Part shown: piece after piece, positions 1 through 5,304 of the stretch
Layout: each line of letters opens with the position of its first letter
Numbering within the stretch: position 1 is the first letter of the stretch
Assembly: GCA_016302095.1 (NCBI GenBank)
Contig: JAEDOE010000106.1
Coordinates: 1 to 5,356, forward strand
Source of the DNA: Anaerovibrio sp.
GTDB taxonomy: Bacteria; Bacillota; Negativicutes; Selenomonadales; Selenomonadaceae
Direction: 5' to 3'
DNA length: 5,356 nucleotides
Position numbers and translations under genes: made by a program
Notes under the pieces: generated by a model
What the model was told of the DNA's origin: nothing
The model's database searches: none
Seen by the model: only the letters and a program-made list of their open reading frames with translations

Positions 1-379
1 TGGTATTCCGCGGAAAATCTCCGCCACCGCCTACAGTGACGATGCCCACCTTCAGTGCATCTTCCATAATCCTGCACACAGGCTCCAGCCCCAGGTTATG
101 CAGCTGGACTGTCTGACAGGTAGTAAACTTTATCTTGTCCACCCCATATTTCTTGACCTCGCCTGCAATAAAGGCCATCTTCTCCTTAGTCAGGCGGCCG
201 GCAGGCATCCTGAGACGCAGCATGCTCTTTGGCTCGTCCCCCTTCTGGGCATAACTGCCGAATTTGCCGGAAATCCCCTTGTACTCAGCACGCTTCAGCT
301 CACCGGCATAATATTTCTTGGCAGCCTCCTGAAAGACCTGCATATCATCTTTCCAGGACTCAACCGGAATCACATTCAT
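1..379 (-). CDS. Nitrite/sulfite reductase, N-terminal part (runs off the left edge)
   Basis: The first 126 residues of a siroheme/[4Fe-4S] nitrite or sulfite reductase are present; the gene continues beyond base 1, so the cofactor-binding part is not visible. The family carries out six-electron reduction of sulfite to sulfide or nitrite to ammonia in the cytoplasm. Visible family signatures are the ferredoxin-like half-domain core RLRMPAGRLT (residues 55-64), TTCQTVQLHNL (86-96) and the glycine-rich GGGGDFPRN (117-125). An extension of about 50 residues precedes the half-domain, as in the longer clostridial-type nitrite/sulfite reductases. The start is the ATG at 377-379, preceded by GAGGTG with 6 bases of spacing. 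It lies about 200 bp downstream of the yeiH-family gene on the same strand, but a terminator and a candidate promoter separate them. Sequence alone does not settle nitrite versus sulfite; the neighbours favour sulfite. Confidence 0.88.
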   Translation of the reverse strand, partial: MNVIPVESWKDDMQVFQEAAKKYYAGELKRAEYKGISGKFGSYAQKGDEPKSMLRLRMPAGRLTKEKMAFIAGEVKKYGVDKIKFTTCQTVQLHNLGLEPVCRIMEDALKVGIVTVGGGGDFPRNT

Positions 380-407
380 AAAAAACACCTCGCAAAACTC
401 TCAATAA

Positions 408-436
408 AGTATAAACAGCAAATTATCAATGACCAA
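408..436 (-). promoter_or_regulatory. Candidate promoter of the nitrite/sulfite reductase gene
   Basis: On the minus strand TTGGTC (431-436), a 17-base spacer and TATACT (408-413) form a moderate sigma-70-type promoter. It would start transcription near 401, giving a leader of about 22 bases before the ATG at 379. The -35 match is weak (3 of 6), which would suit an activator-dependent promoter. Two copies of CAATGA (427-432 and 434-439, plus strand) overlap the -35 element. Confidence 0.5.
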
Positions 437-483
437 TGAAAAAATCATCAACTATCCATATTCCTACATATTCGCCACAAAAC

Positions 484-514
484 AAAAAATCCCTGCTAAA
501 TGCAGGAATTTTTT
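484..514 (-). terminator. Rho-independent terminator after the YeiH-family gene
   Basis: A GC-rich five-pair stem (CCTGC 492-496 with GCAGG 502-506, five-base loop) is extended through one mismatch by an A-tract (484-489) pairing with a T-tract (509-514). The hairpin can act in either direction. The only gene reading into it is the YeiH-family gene on the minus strand, which ends 65 bases away, so it is assigned to that strand. It insulates the reductase gene from its upstream neighbour. Confidence 0.75.
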
Positions 515-578
515 TGCAAAATTAATATAAATTTAAACTAAAGTCCCTATGCCACTGCCTTCATTCAGGAGCAGCATC

Positions 579-1559
579 TCACATAATCCCCACAATATGC
601 TGCACAATCAGCGATACAACCGCTACCGCAATCCAGCAGCACAGCCCCAGGAAAATCGGGCGCACGCCGTTCTTTACCAGGGACATGAGGTTGGTATTCA
701 GCCCGATGGCTGCCATGGACCAGACGATGCAGAACTTGCCGAAATCCCCCAGCCCTTTGCTCACCTCTGCCGGCAGGATGCCGCTGGTATTGACAATGGA
801 AGCCACCACAAACCACAGAATGAAGAAAGGAAAAATCCGCTTTAAATCAAAGCCCTGCCCCTCCGCCTTGGCCTTCCGTGCCGTCAGCAGGGCAAAGAAC
901 AGGCACACTGGCACAATCATCAGAGCGCGGGTCAGCTTGACGATGGTGGCATAGCTGCCAGCCGCCTCGCTGTAGGAATAGCCTGCCGCCACCACCGAGG
1001 AAGTATCATTGATAGCCGTACCAGCCCACATGCCAAAGCCGAAATCCGACATGCCAATCACATGCCCCAGGAAAGGGAAAATAAACACCGCCAGCACATT
1101 GAACAGGAAAATCGTGGAGATGGAAAACACAATATCCTTATCCTTTGCCCCGATAACAGGTGCCAGCGCCGCGATGGCAGAGCCGCCGCAGATGGAAGTG
1201 CCTGCCCCGATCAGCGTCTTGGTGTCCTCAGGCATTTTCAGCAGCCTGCCTACCCACCATGCCACGGCAAAGGAAGTCAGCAGGGTAAAAATCATCACAT
1301 ACAGGGACTGGGACCCCACTTCCAGCACATTAAACAAATTCATCTCGAAGCCCAGCAGGATAATGGAATACTGCAAAATCTTCTTGCCCGTAAAATTAAT
1401 CCCCGCGTTGAAGGACTCACCACGCGGAATAAAGGCGCAGATAATGCCCAGCAGAATACCAAAAACAGGGCCGCCGATAATCGGATACAGCTTCCCCAGA
1501 TAAGCAGCAGGTACTGCCAGCACCAATGCGTACAAAATACCTTTCCAAAGACCTTTCAT
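579..1559 (-). CDS. YeiH/UPF0324-family membrane transporter, putative sulfate/sulfite exporter
   Basis: A 326-residue polytopic inner-membrane protein of the YeiH family (often annotated as putative sulfate exporter). It has about nine to ten hydrophobic spans. Two family signatures are clear: GAGTSICGGSAIAA (residues 118-131) in the middle of the protein, and GTAINDTSSVVAAG (about 180-193) followed by IVKLTRALMIVP (206-217). The length is near that of E. coli YeiH (about 350). I chose the ATG at 1557-1559 because GGGAGG (1569-1574) lies 9 bases upstream; an in-frame ATG at 1595 would add 12 hydrophilic residues but has no ribosome binding site. The gene is divergent from a LysR-type regulator, as yeiH is from yeiE in enterobacteria, and upstream of a nitrite/sulfite reductase. 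Membership of the family is clear. The substrate is not experimentally firm for the family; sulfite export is an inference from context. Confidence 0.9.
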   Translation of the reverse strand: MKGLWKGILYALVLAVPAAYLGKLYPIIGGPVFGILLGIICAFIPRGESFNAGINFTGKKILQYSIILLGFEMNLFNVLEVGSQSLYVMIFTLLTSFAVAWWVGRLLKMPEDTKTLIGAGTSICGGSAIAALAPVIGAKDKDIVFSISTIFLFNVLAVFIFPFLGHVIGMSDFGFGMWAGTAINDTSSVVAAGYSYSEAAGSYATIVKLTRALMIVPVCLFFALLTARKAKAEGQGFDLKRIFPFFILWFVVASIVNTSGILPAEVSKGLGDFGKFCIVWSMAAIGLNTNLMSLVKNGVRPIFLGLCCWIAVAVVSLIVQHIVGIM

Positions 1560-1603
1560 CTCAACATGCCTCCCATGCACTATTGCCCTGACCATACAAG
1601 GCT

Positions 1604-1622
1604 CATTGACTTACTCTCAATG
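1604..1622. promoter_or_regulatory. Candidate LysR-type operator (perfect dyad)
   Basis: CATTGA and TCAATG form a perfect six-base inverted repeat around a 7-base centre. Inside it is TGA-N7-TCA, the T-N11-A pattern with dyad symmetry typical of LysR-family binding sites. Two more flanking pairs (GC 1601-1602 with GC 1624-1625) continue the symmetry after one mismatch. The dyad sits between the YeiH-family gene and the divergent lysR gene, where such regulators usually bind. It could instead form a hairpin in the transporter mRNA leader. Confidence 0.5.
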
Positions 1623-1642
1623 CGCATCATTACTATGGTTAC

Positions 1643-1671
1643 ATTGTATCCTTTTTCTTTATATATGTAAA
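1643..1671 (-). promoter_or_regulatory. Predicted promoter of the YeiH-family gene
   Basis: On the minus strand TTTACA (1666-1671), exactly 17 bases and TACAAT (1643-1648) each match the sigma-70 consensus at 5 of 6 positions. Transcription would start near 1636 and leave a leader of about 77 bases containing the dyad at 1604-1622. A weaker alternative is TTGAGA (1615-1620), 18 bases, TATGGT (1591-1596), giving a leader of about 25 bases; its -35 would overlap the dyad. Confidence 0.65.
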
Positions 1672-1686
1672 ATACTATGATATAAT
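1658..1686 (+). promoter_or_regulatory. Predicted promoter of the lysR gene
   Basis: TTTATA (1658-1663), 17 bases and a perfect extended -10, TGaTATAAT (1678-1686). Transcription would start near 1693, giving a leader of about 80 bases to the ATG at 1773. The element overlaps the oppositely directed promoter of the YeiH-family gene (1643-1671). Confidence 0.65.
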
Positions 1687-1728
1687 GATTTTAATATGTA
1701 TTTACTTATGGATAATCATATAAAATCA
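1686..1728. repeat. Imperfect inverted repeat at the lysR transcription start/leader
   Basis: TGATTTTAATATG (1686-1698) and CATATAAAATCA (1717-1728) are reverse complements apart from one extra A in the left arm, separated by 18 bases. The element begins at the end of the predicted -10 and spans the predicted start site. It may be an operator for the regulator itself or a leader hairpin. The region is very AT-rich, so chance is a real alternative. Confidence 0.4.
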
Positions 1729-1772
1729 GATAATCGAATACTTAGATAATTGCATAAAAGGAGGCAAGCACT

Positions 1773-2642
1773 ATGACACTGCGCCATTTTCAAATCTTCA
1801 TTTCCGTCTGCGATGAGCAGGGCATGACACAGGCCGCCCAAAAGCTGCACATCTCCCAGCCCTCCATCAGCCAGGCGGTAAAAGAGCTGGAGGAGCATTA
1901 TCAGGTCAGGCTCTTTGAACGGCTGGGCAAAAAGCTCTTTCTGACGCCTGCCGGGCAGGAACTGCTACACTACGCCCGGCACATCATATCCCTGTCTGCC
2001 CAGACTGAGAAAACCCTGCGCAGCTTTTCCCTGGCCGCCCCCATCCGGCTGGGCGCTACCCTCTCCATCGGGGAAAGCATTTTTATCGACATCATCACCA
2101 GGCTGAAAAAAGCCATGCCGGAGCAGGAAGTTTATTCCCATGTCCACAACACCGCCGCCCTGGAAGATGCCCTGCTGCGGGACGAGCTGGATGCCGCCCT
2201 GGTAGAGGGCAGCATCACCTCTGCCTACCTTACCCAGATTCCCTTCCTGGAGGACGAGCTGGTATTCATCATTGCTCCCGACCAGCTGCCCCCGGCAGGC
2301 TTCACCATGGAGCAGCTGGCAGATCTGCCCTTTATCCTGCGAGAAAAAGGCAGCGGCACCCGCAACCTCTTTGAGCATGTCATGAACCAGCACCACCTGC
2401 AATGCCACGTCACCGGCTCCTACAATAACACAGAAAGCATCAGGCAGGCGGTAGCTGCCGGGCTGGGCATCAGCGCAATTTCCAGCCGCCTGGTAGCAAA
2501 GGAACTGCAGGAGGGCAAGCTGGCATCCTTCACCATCCCCGGCATCACCTTCCGCCGCAGCTTCCGCATCGTCTACCACAAGAACAAATACCTGACAGCA
2601 GGCCTGAAAACTTTTATCGACCTGTGCAAATCCTACATATAA
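1773..2642 (+). CDS. LysR-type transcriptional regulator, CysL/YeiE-like
   Basis: A 289-residue LysR-family regulator of normal length. Residues 1-60 form the winged helix-turn-helix (AAQKLHISQPSISQAVKELE at 21-40, then LFERLGKKLFLTPAG), and about 90-289 form the periplasmic-binding-protein-like effector domain. REKGSGTR (190-197) and NNTESIRQAVAAGLGIS (218-234) are typical of the CysL/YeiE branch. AAAGGAGG (1757-1764) lies 8 bases before the ATG, which fixes the start. B. subtilis CysL activates the cysJI sulfite reductase genes, and enterobacterial YeiE is encoded next to yeiH and has been linked to sulfite. The gene is divergent from a YeiH-family transporter, with a nitrite/sulfite reductase beyond it, so it probably controls the transporter and perhaps the reductase in response to a sulfur oxyanion. 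The family call is firm; the subgroup and effector are inferences. Confidence 0.92.
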   Translation: MTLRHFQIFISVCDEQGMTQAAQKLHISQPSISQAVKELEEHYQVRLFERLGKKLFLTPAGQELLHYARHIISLSAQTEKTLRSFSLAAPIRLGATLSIGESIFIDIITRLKKAMPEQEVYSHVHNTAALEDALLRDELDAALVEGSITSAYLTQIPFLEDELVFIIAPDQLPPAGFTMEQLADLPFILREKGSGTRNLFEHVMNQHHLQCHVTGSYNNTESIRQAVAAGLGISAISSRLVAKELQEGKLASFTIPGITFRRSFRIVYHKNKYLTAGLKTFIDLCKSYI

Positions 2643-2649
2643 TCTGCAA

Positions 2650-2699
2650 AAAAATGACCGACGGCATAATGCAAAAGCTATTACACGTCGGTCATTTTT
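2650..2699. terminator. Bidirectional terminator shared by lysR and the feo operon
   Basis: AAAAATGACCGACG (2650-2663) and CGTCGGTCATTTTT (2686-2699) form a perfect 14-pair stem with a 22-base loop. Read rightwards it ends in five T after the lysR stop at 2642. Read leftwards it ends in about seven T, after the Cys-rich gene of the feo operon that stops at 2746. The two convergent units therefore share one terminator. Confidence 0.88.
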
Positions 2700-2745
2700 G
2701 TATGATATTATGGAGAAAACACTTAGGTGTATTGATTATCTATGC

Positions 2746-2934
2746 TTATTTATGCAGGGCGCAGCAGGAACATCCCGCCTTTGCTGCACTCTCAGCCTCA
2801 CCGGCACTATGGCCATTGCTGCAGCCGCTGCAGCCGCAGCAGTCATGACCGCCGGTACGGAGATTATTGAACACATGGCGGCCTGCCAGAAACAGCAGCA
2901 CCAGAATAAGCAAACCGATTACATAAGTAGCCAT
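2746..2934 (-). CDS. FeoB-associated Cys-rich small membrane protein
   Basis: A 62-residue protein with a single N-terminal membrane span (residues 4-22, YVIGLLILVLLFLAGRHVF), a short basic link and a Cys-rich tail with seven cysteines (C32, C33, C35, C38, C55, C57, C58, as CCGCSGC and CSCC). This layout matches the FeoB-associated Cys-rich membrane protein family found behind feoB in many Firmicutes. AGGAGGT lies 7 bases upstream of the ATG, and the gap after the feoB stop is only 25 bases, so it is the last gene of the feo operon. The role is not established for the family. A metal-binding or FeoB-assisting function, perhaps replacing FeoC or the Cys-rich FeoB tail of enterobacteria, is an inference from the cysteines and position. 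Confidence 0.88.
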   Translation of the reverse strand: MATYVIGLLILVLLFLAGRHVFNNLRTGGHDCCGCSGCSNGHSAGEAESAAKAGCSCCALHK

Positions 2935-2959
2935 AAGACAGACCTCCTGACAATCAAAC

Positions 2960-4861
2960 TCAGAATCCTAACAAACTGCCCACCTGATATACCAGCAGGG
3001 ACACAACCCACGCCAGCACAAACATGTACACAGCCGCAAAAATCATCCATTTCCAGCTGCCAGCTTCCTTCTTGATCGTGCCCAGGGCAGTAACGCAAGG
3101 GGTATACAGCTGGGAGAACACCATGAAGGCAAGGGCGGAAAGGGGCGTAAAGGCACTGCCCATGCCGGTCTGCAGCATTGCCTCGGCAGTCTCAATGGCA
3201 TCCTCCGCCTCAGCAGATACATCAGGCAATCCATAAAGAATACCGATAGTGGACACCACTGACTCCTTAGCCAGGATGCCGGAAATCGCTGCTGCACCGG
3301 CCTCCCATGTGCCAAAGCCGTGGAAGGTGAACAGGGCACCTACAGCGGCACCGATAGAAGCCAGGAAGCTTTCGCTCATATCCTCCACCATTCCCTCGCC
3401 GTTAAAGGCACCCAGGAACCAGATGATAACGCAGCCCAGGAAGATAATCGTACCGGCCTTGACCAGATAGCCTTTGCCCTTGTCCCAGGTTTCCAGCAGC
3501 ACCGTCTTCATATCCGGCATGCGGTACGGAGGCAGCTCCAAAAGGAAGGTAGAATTATCATCCTTAAATGTAGTATGGGAAAGCAGCTTGGTGGACACAA
3601 TCGCCATCACCACGCCAACCACATACATGGCAAATACCACGTTGGCGGCATTATCCGGGAAGAACATAGCGGCAAACAATGCCATTATAGGCAACTTGGC
3701 GCCGCATGTCAAGAACGGTGCTGCCATGATGGACAGCATACGGTCCTTCTCAGAATCCAAGGCTCTTGCCCCCATAATAGAAGGCACGCCGCAGCCAAAG
3801 CCCATCATCAGCGGCATTACCCCCTTGCCGGTCAGGCCTGCCCGGCGCATAATCGGGTCCATCACGAAAGCAACCCTTGCCATGTAGCCTGTGCCGTCCA
3901 GAAAGCTCAGGCAGAAAAACAGGATAAAAATCAGCGGCACAAAGACGATAACAGAACCAACGCCGCCTACAATGCCATCCAGCACCAGTGACTGCATCCA
4001 GTCAGCCACCTCCAGGGACTCCAGCCCGGCAGCCACTGCCTCCGTCACATCACCGGCAATAAACTCATCCAGCGCATCCGCAATCGGCTGCCCAATCCAT
4101 TCAAAGGTAATCTGGAAGACAGCATACATGATGGCAAGGAATGCCGGAATTGCCAGCACGCCATTGGCAAGCACCTTGTCAATCTTCTCTGAAGTGGTAG
4201 TGCCCACATGGGAGAACTCCACAGCCTCTTTCAGGATGCTGTCAATAAACTCATAGCGCAGCTCAATCAGCTGTGCCTGACGCTCCTTCTCGTCCTGCAC
4301 CTCCGCCTCGATTTCATGCACCCTGGCGATGTGTGCTTTTAGCTGGGGGCTGGCACCATAGCCTTCCATAGAAATGGAAGTAAATACATTCAGCATGTTT
4401 TTAAGGCTCTTGCCATCACGGGCAATGGTCAGCAGCACCGGGTAGCCAAGATATGCTTCCAGCTTCTTCACATCAATCTTGATGCCCCGCTTTTCCGCCT
4501 CATCCTGCATGTTCAGGTCAATAATCAGGGGAATCCCCTGCTCCAGAAGCTGCAAGGTCAGGTAGAGATTGCGCTCTATATTGGAGGAATCCACCACATC
4601 CACCACCAGATCCGTATGGGTGGTCAGCAGGTAATCAATGACGATTTTTTCCTCCGGGGAACGGGCATTGATGCTATAAGTTCCCGGCAAATCCACAATC
4701 ATGATATCCTTGTCATTGTGGCGGACATAGCCAACCTTTTTATCCACAGTAACGCCAGGCCAGTTGCCGATTTTCTGCCTGGCTCCTGTCAGCTCATTAA
4801 AAATCGTCGACTTGCCGGTATTAGGATTGCCGGTAAGTGCTACCGATAAGCTTGCACTCAT
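2960..4861 (-). CDS. feoB: Ferrous iron transport protein B (FeoB)
   Basis: A 633-residue Fe(II) transporter of the cytoplasmic membrane driven or gated by an N-terminal G-protein domain. G motifs are visible: G1 GNPNTGKS (11-18), G2 within GNWPGVTV (T38), G3 DLPG (57-60), G4 NMQD (117-120) and a G5-like IARDG (146-150). A helical linker with a charged stretch (about 180-230) follows. The membrane part shows the two Gate regions and family signatures: GFGCGVPSIMGAR (354-366), TCGAKLP (385-391), GILAKESVVSTIG (528-540) and YTPCV (586-590). It is shorter than E. coli FeoB (773) but in the range of compact Firmicutes forms. The start is supported by AAGGAG 10 bases upstream and by the usual distance to the P-loop. 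It follows feoA by 60 bases and precedes the Cys-rich gene by 25, forming one operon under a Fur-type promoter. Confidence 0.97.
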   Translation of the reverse strand: MSASLSVALTGNPNTGKSTIFNELTGARQKIGNWPGVTVDKKVGYVRHNDKDIMIVDLPGTYSINARSPEEKIVIDYLLTTHTDLVVDVVDSSNIERNLYLTLQLLEQGIPLIIDLNMQDEAEKRGIKIDVKKLEAYLGYPVLLTIARDGKSLKNMLNVFTSISMEGYGASPQLKAHIARVHEIEAEVQDEKERQAQLIELRYEFIDSILKEAVEFSHVGTTTSEKIDKVLANGVLAIPAFLAIMYAVFQITFEWIGQPIADALDEFIAGDVTEAVAAGLESLEVADWMQSLVLDGIVGGVGSVIVFVPLIFILFFCLSFLDGTGYMARVAFVMDPIMRRAGLTGKGVMPLMMGFGCGVPSIMGARALDSEKDRMLSIMAAPFLTCGAKLPIMALFAAMFFPDNAANVVFAMYVVGVVMAIVSTKLLSHTTFKDDNSTFLLELPPYRMPDMKTVLLETWDKGKGYLVKAGTIIFLGCVIIWFLGAFNGEGMVEDMSESFLASIGAAVGALFTFHGFGTWEAGAAAISGILAKESVVSTIGILYGLPDVSAEAEDAIETAEAMLQTGMGSAFTPLSALAFMVFSQLYTPCVTALGTIKKEAGSWKWMIFAAVYMFVLAWVVSLLVYQVGSLLGF

Positions 4862-4921
4862 AATCTAAAAACTCCTTTCTGATGAAACGACACGCCACTC
4901 CATTCAAATCAGCCAGACAAA

Positions 4922-5143
4922 TCAGACCTGGCTCACCTGGATATTGGCGGCATCCTTGCGGCGGATTGCCAGATGATAGGAACGCAGCCCTATGGCCATC
5001 GGATCCCCCAAAGGTGCGGAACGCAGTACGCTTATCTTGGTTCCCGGCAGCAGTCCCATGGTCATCAAGCGTTCCTTGAGGCCTGATTCTGCAATACTGT
5101 CAACCCGCAGCACCATGCCGGTCTTGCCGTCCTTCAATGTCAT
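4922..5143 (-). CDS. feoA: Ferrous iron transport protein A (FeoA)
   Basis: A 73-residue single-domain FeoA protein with an SH3-like fold, cytoplasmic, required for or stimulating FeoB-mediated Fe(II) uptake. Typical features are SGLKERLMTMGLLPGTKISV (20-39) and APLGDPMAIGLRSYHLAIRR (43-62), ending in the usual short strand AANIQV. Length is standard for the family. GGAGGG (5150-5155) lies 6 bases before the ATG. It is the first gene of the operon, with the Fur-controlled promoter directly upstream and feoB 60 bases downstream. Confidence 0.95.
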   Translation of the reverse strand: MTLKDGKTGMVLRVDSIAESGLKERLMTMGLLPGTKISVLRSAPLGDPMAIGLRSYHLAIRRKDAANIQVSQV

Positions 5144-5157
5144 ATTTATCCCTCCAA

Positions 5158-5178
5158 TGATAATGATAAATTATTGCA
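5158..5178. promoter_or_regulatory. Fur-box-like sequence next to the feoA ribosome binding site
   Basis: GATAATGATAAATTATTGC (5159-5177) matches the classical 19-base Fur box at 13 of 19 positions and begins with two GATAAT-type hexamers. It lies in the predicted feoA leader, just upstream of the Shine-Dalgarno. It may be an auxiliary Fur site; it is weaker than the site over the promoter. Confidence 0.5.
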
Positions 5179-5186
5179 TAATATAA

Positions 5187-5201
5187 TAATAACAATTCTC
5201 A
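5187..5201. promoter_or_regulatory. Second Fur-box-like sequence in the feoA leader
   Basis: Read on the minus strand, TGAGAATTGTTATTA matches the 7-1-7 Fur consensus TGATAAT-N-ATTATCA at 12 of 14 positions. It lies about 8 to 22 bases downstream of the predicted transcription start, where bound Fur could add to repression. Confidence 0.5.
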
Positions 5202-5215
5202 AAAGCACATTTAAT

Positions 5216-5244
5216 ATGATAATATTTATCACTATCATTGTCAA
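5216..5244 (-). promoter_or_regulatory. Promoter of the feo operon
   Basis: On the minus strand a perfect -35 TTGACA (5239-5244), exactly 17 bases and TATCAT (5216-5221, 5 of 6). Transcription would start near 5209, leaving an AT-rich leader of about 66 bases. The whole element is overlapped by Fur-box sequence, as expected for an iron-repressed promoter. Confidence 0.85.
5217..5243. promoter_or_regulatory. Fur operator overlapping the feo promoter
   Basis: TGATAATATTTATCA (5217-5231) matches the 7-1-7 Fur consensus TGATAAT-N-ATTATCA at 13 of 14 positions. An overlapping site continues to 5243 (minus strand TGACAATGATAGTGA, 10 of 14), so Fur dimers could cover both the -10 and the -35. Binding of Fe(II)-Fur here would shut off feoA, feoB and the Cys-rich gene when iron is sufficient. 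Confidence 0.82.
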
Positions 5245-5268
5245 GACTTACTGGTAATTTTTTTCAAT

Positions 5269-5304
5269 AAAAAAGACAGATACATCACAAAGACATATCT
5301 GCCT
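5269..5304 (-). terminator. Rho-independent terminator of the gene upstream of feoA
   Basis: On the minus strand AGGCAGATA (5296-5304) and TATCTGTCT (5274-5282) form a nine-pair stem with one G-U pair and a 13-base loop, followed by a run of T. The stem begins inside the stop codon of the edge gene. It separates that gene from the feo promoter. Confidence 0.8.

Noticed and set aside
98..439. Plus-strand open frame of 113 codons
   Set aside because: It overlaps the reductase gene, whose minus-strand frame carries clear family motifs and a ribosome binding site.
517..578. Possible extra hairpin between the YeiH-family stop codon and its terminator
   Set aside because: Only three- to four-pair stems can be drawn, with no T-tract; the terminator at 484-514 explains the region.
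1062..1670. Plus-strand open frame of 202 codons
   Set aside because: It is antisense to the YeiH-family gene, has low-complexity His/Gln-rich composition and no family motif, and the opposite strand carries clear transporter signatures.
1711..1750. Three GATAAT hexamers upstream of lysR as a Fur box
   Set aside because: The copies are 10 to 12 bases apart instead of contiguous and lack the 7-1-7 dyad; the region is AT-rich, so chance is likely.
1965..2579. Minus-strand open frame of 204 codons
   Set aside because: It is antisense to the lysR gene, with Gly/Gln-rich composition produced by the complement of lysR codons and no recognisable domain.
2698..3075. Plus-strand frame with a poly-alanine run near 2810-2845
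   Set aside because: The alanine run is the reverse complement of Cys and Gly codons in the small Cys-rich gene; it is not a genuine repeat protein or microsatellite.
3320..3991. Plus-strand open frame of 223 codons
   Set aside because: It lies wholly within feoB on the opposite strand, is His/Gln-rich and has no motif; feoB is intact throughout.
4862..4921. feoA-feoB gap as a site for an extra small gene or internal promoter
   Set aside because: The 60 bases hold the feoB ribosome binding site but no convincing -35/-10 pair, hairpin or coding frame.
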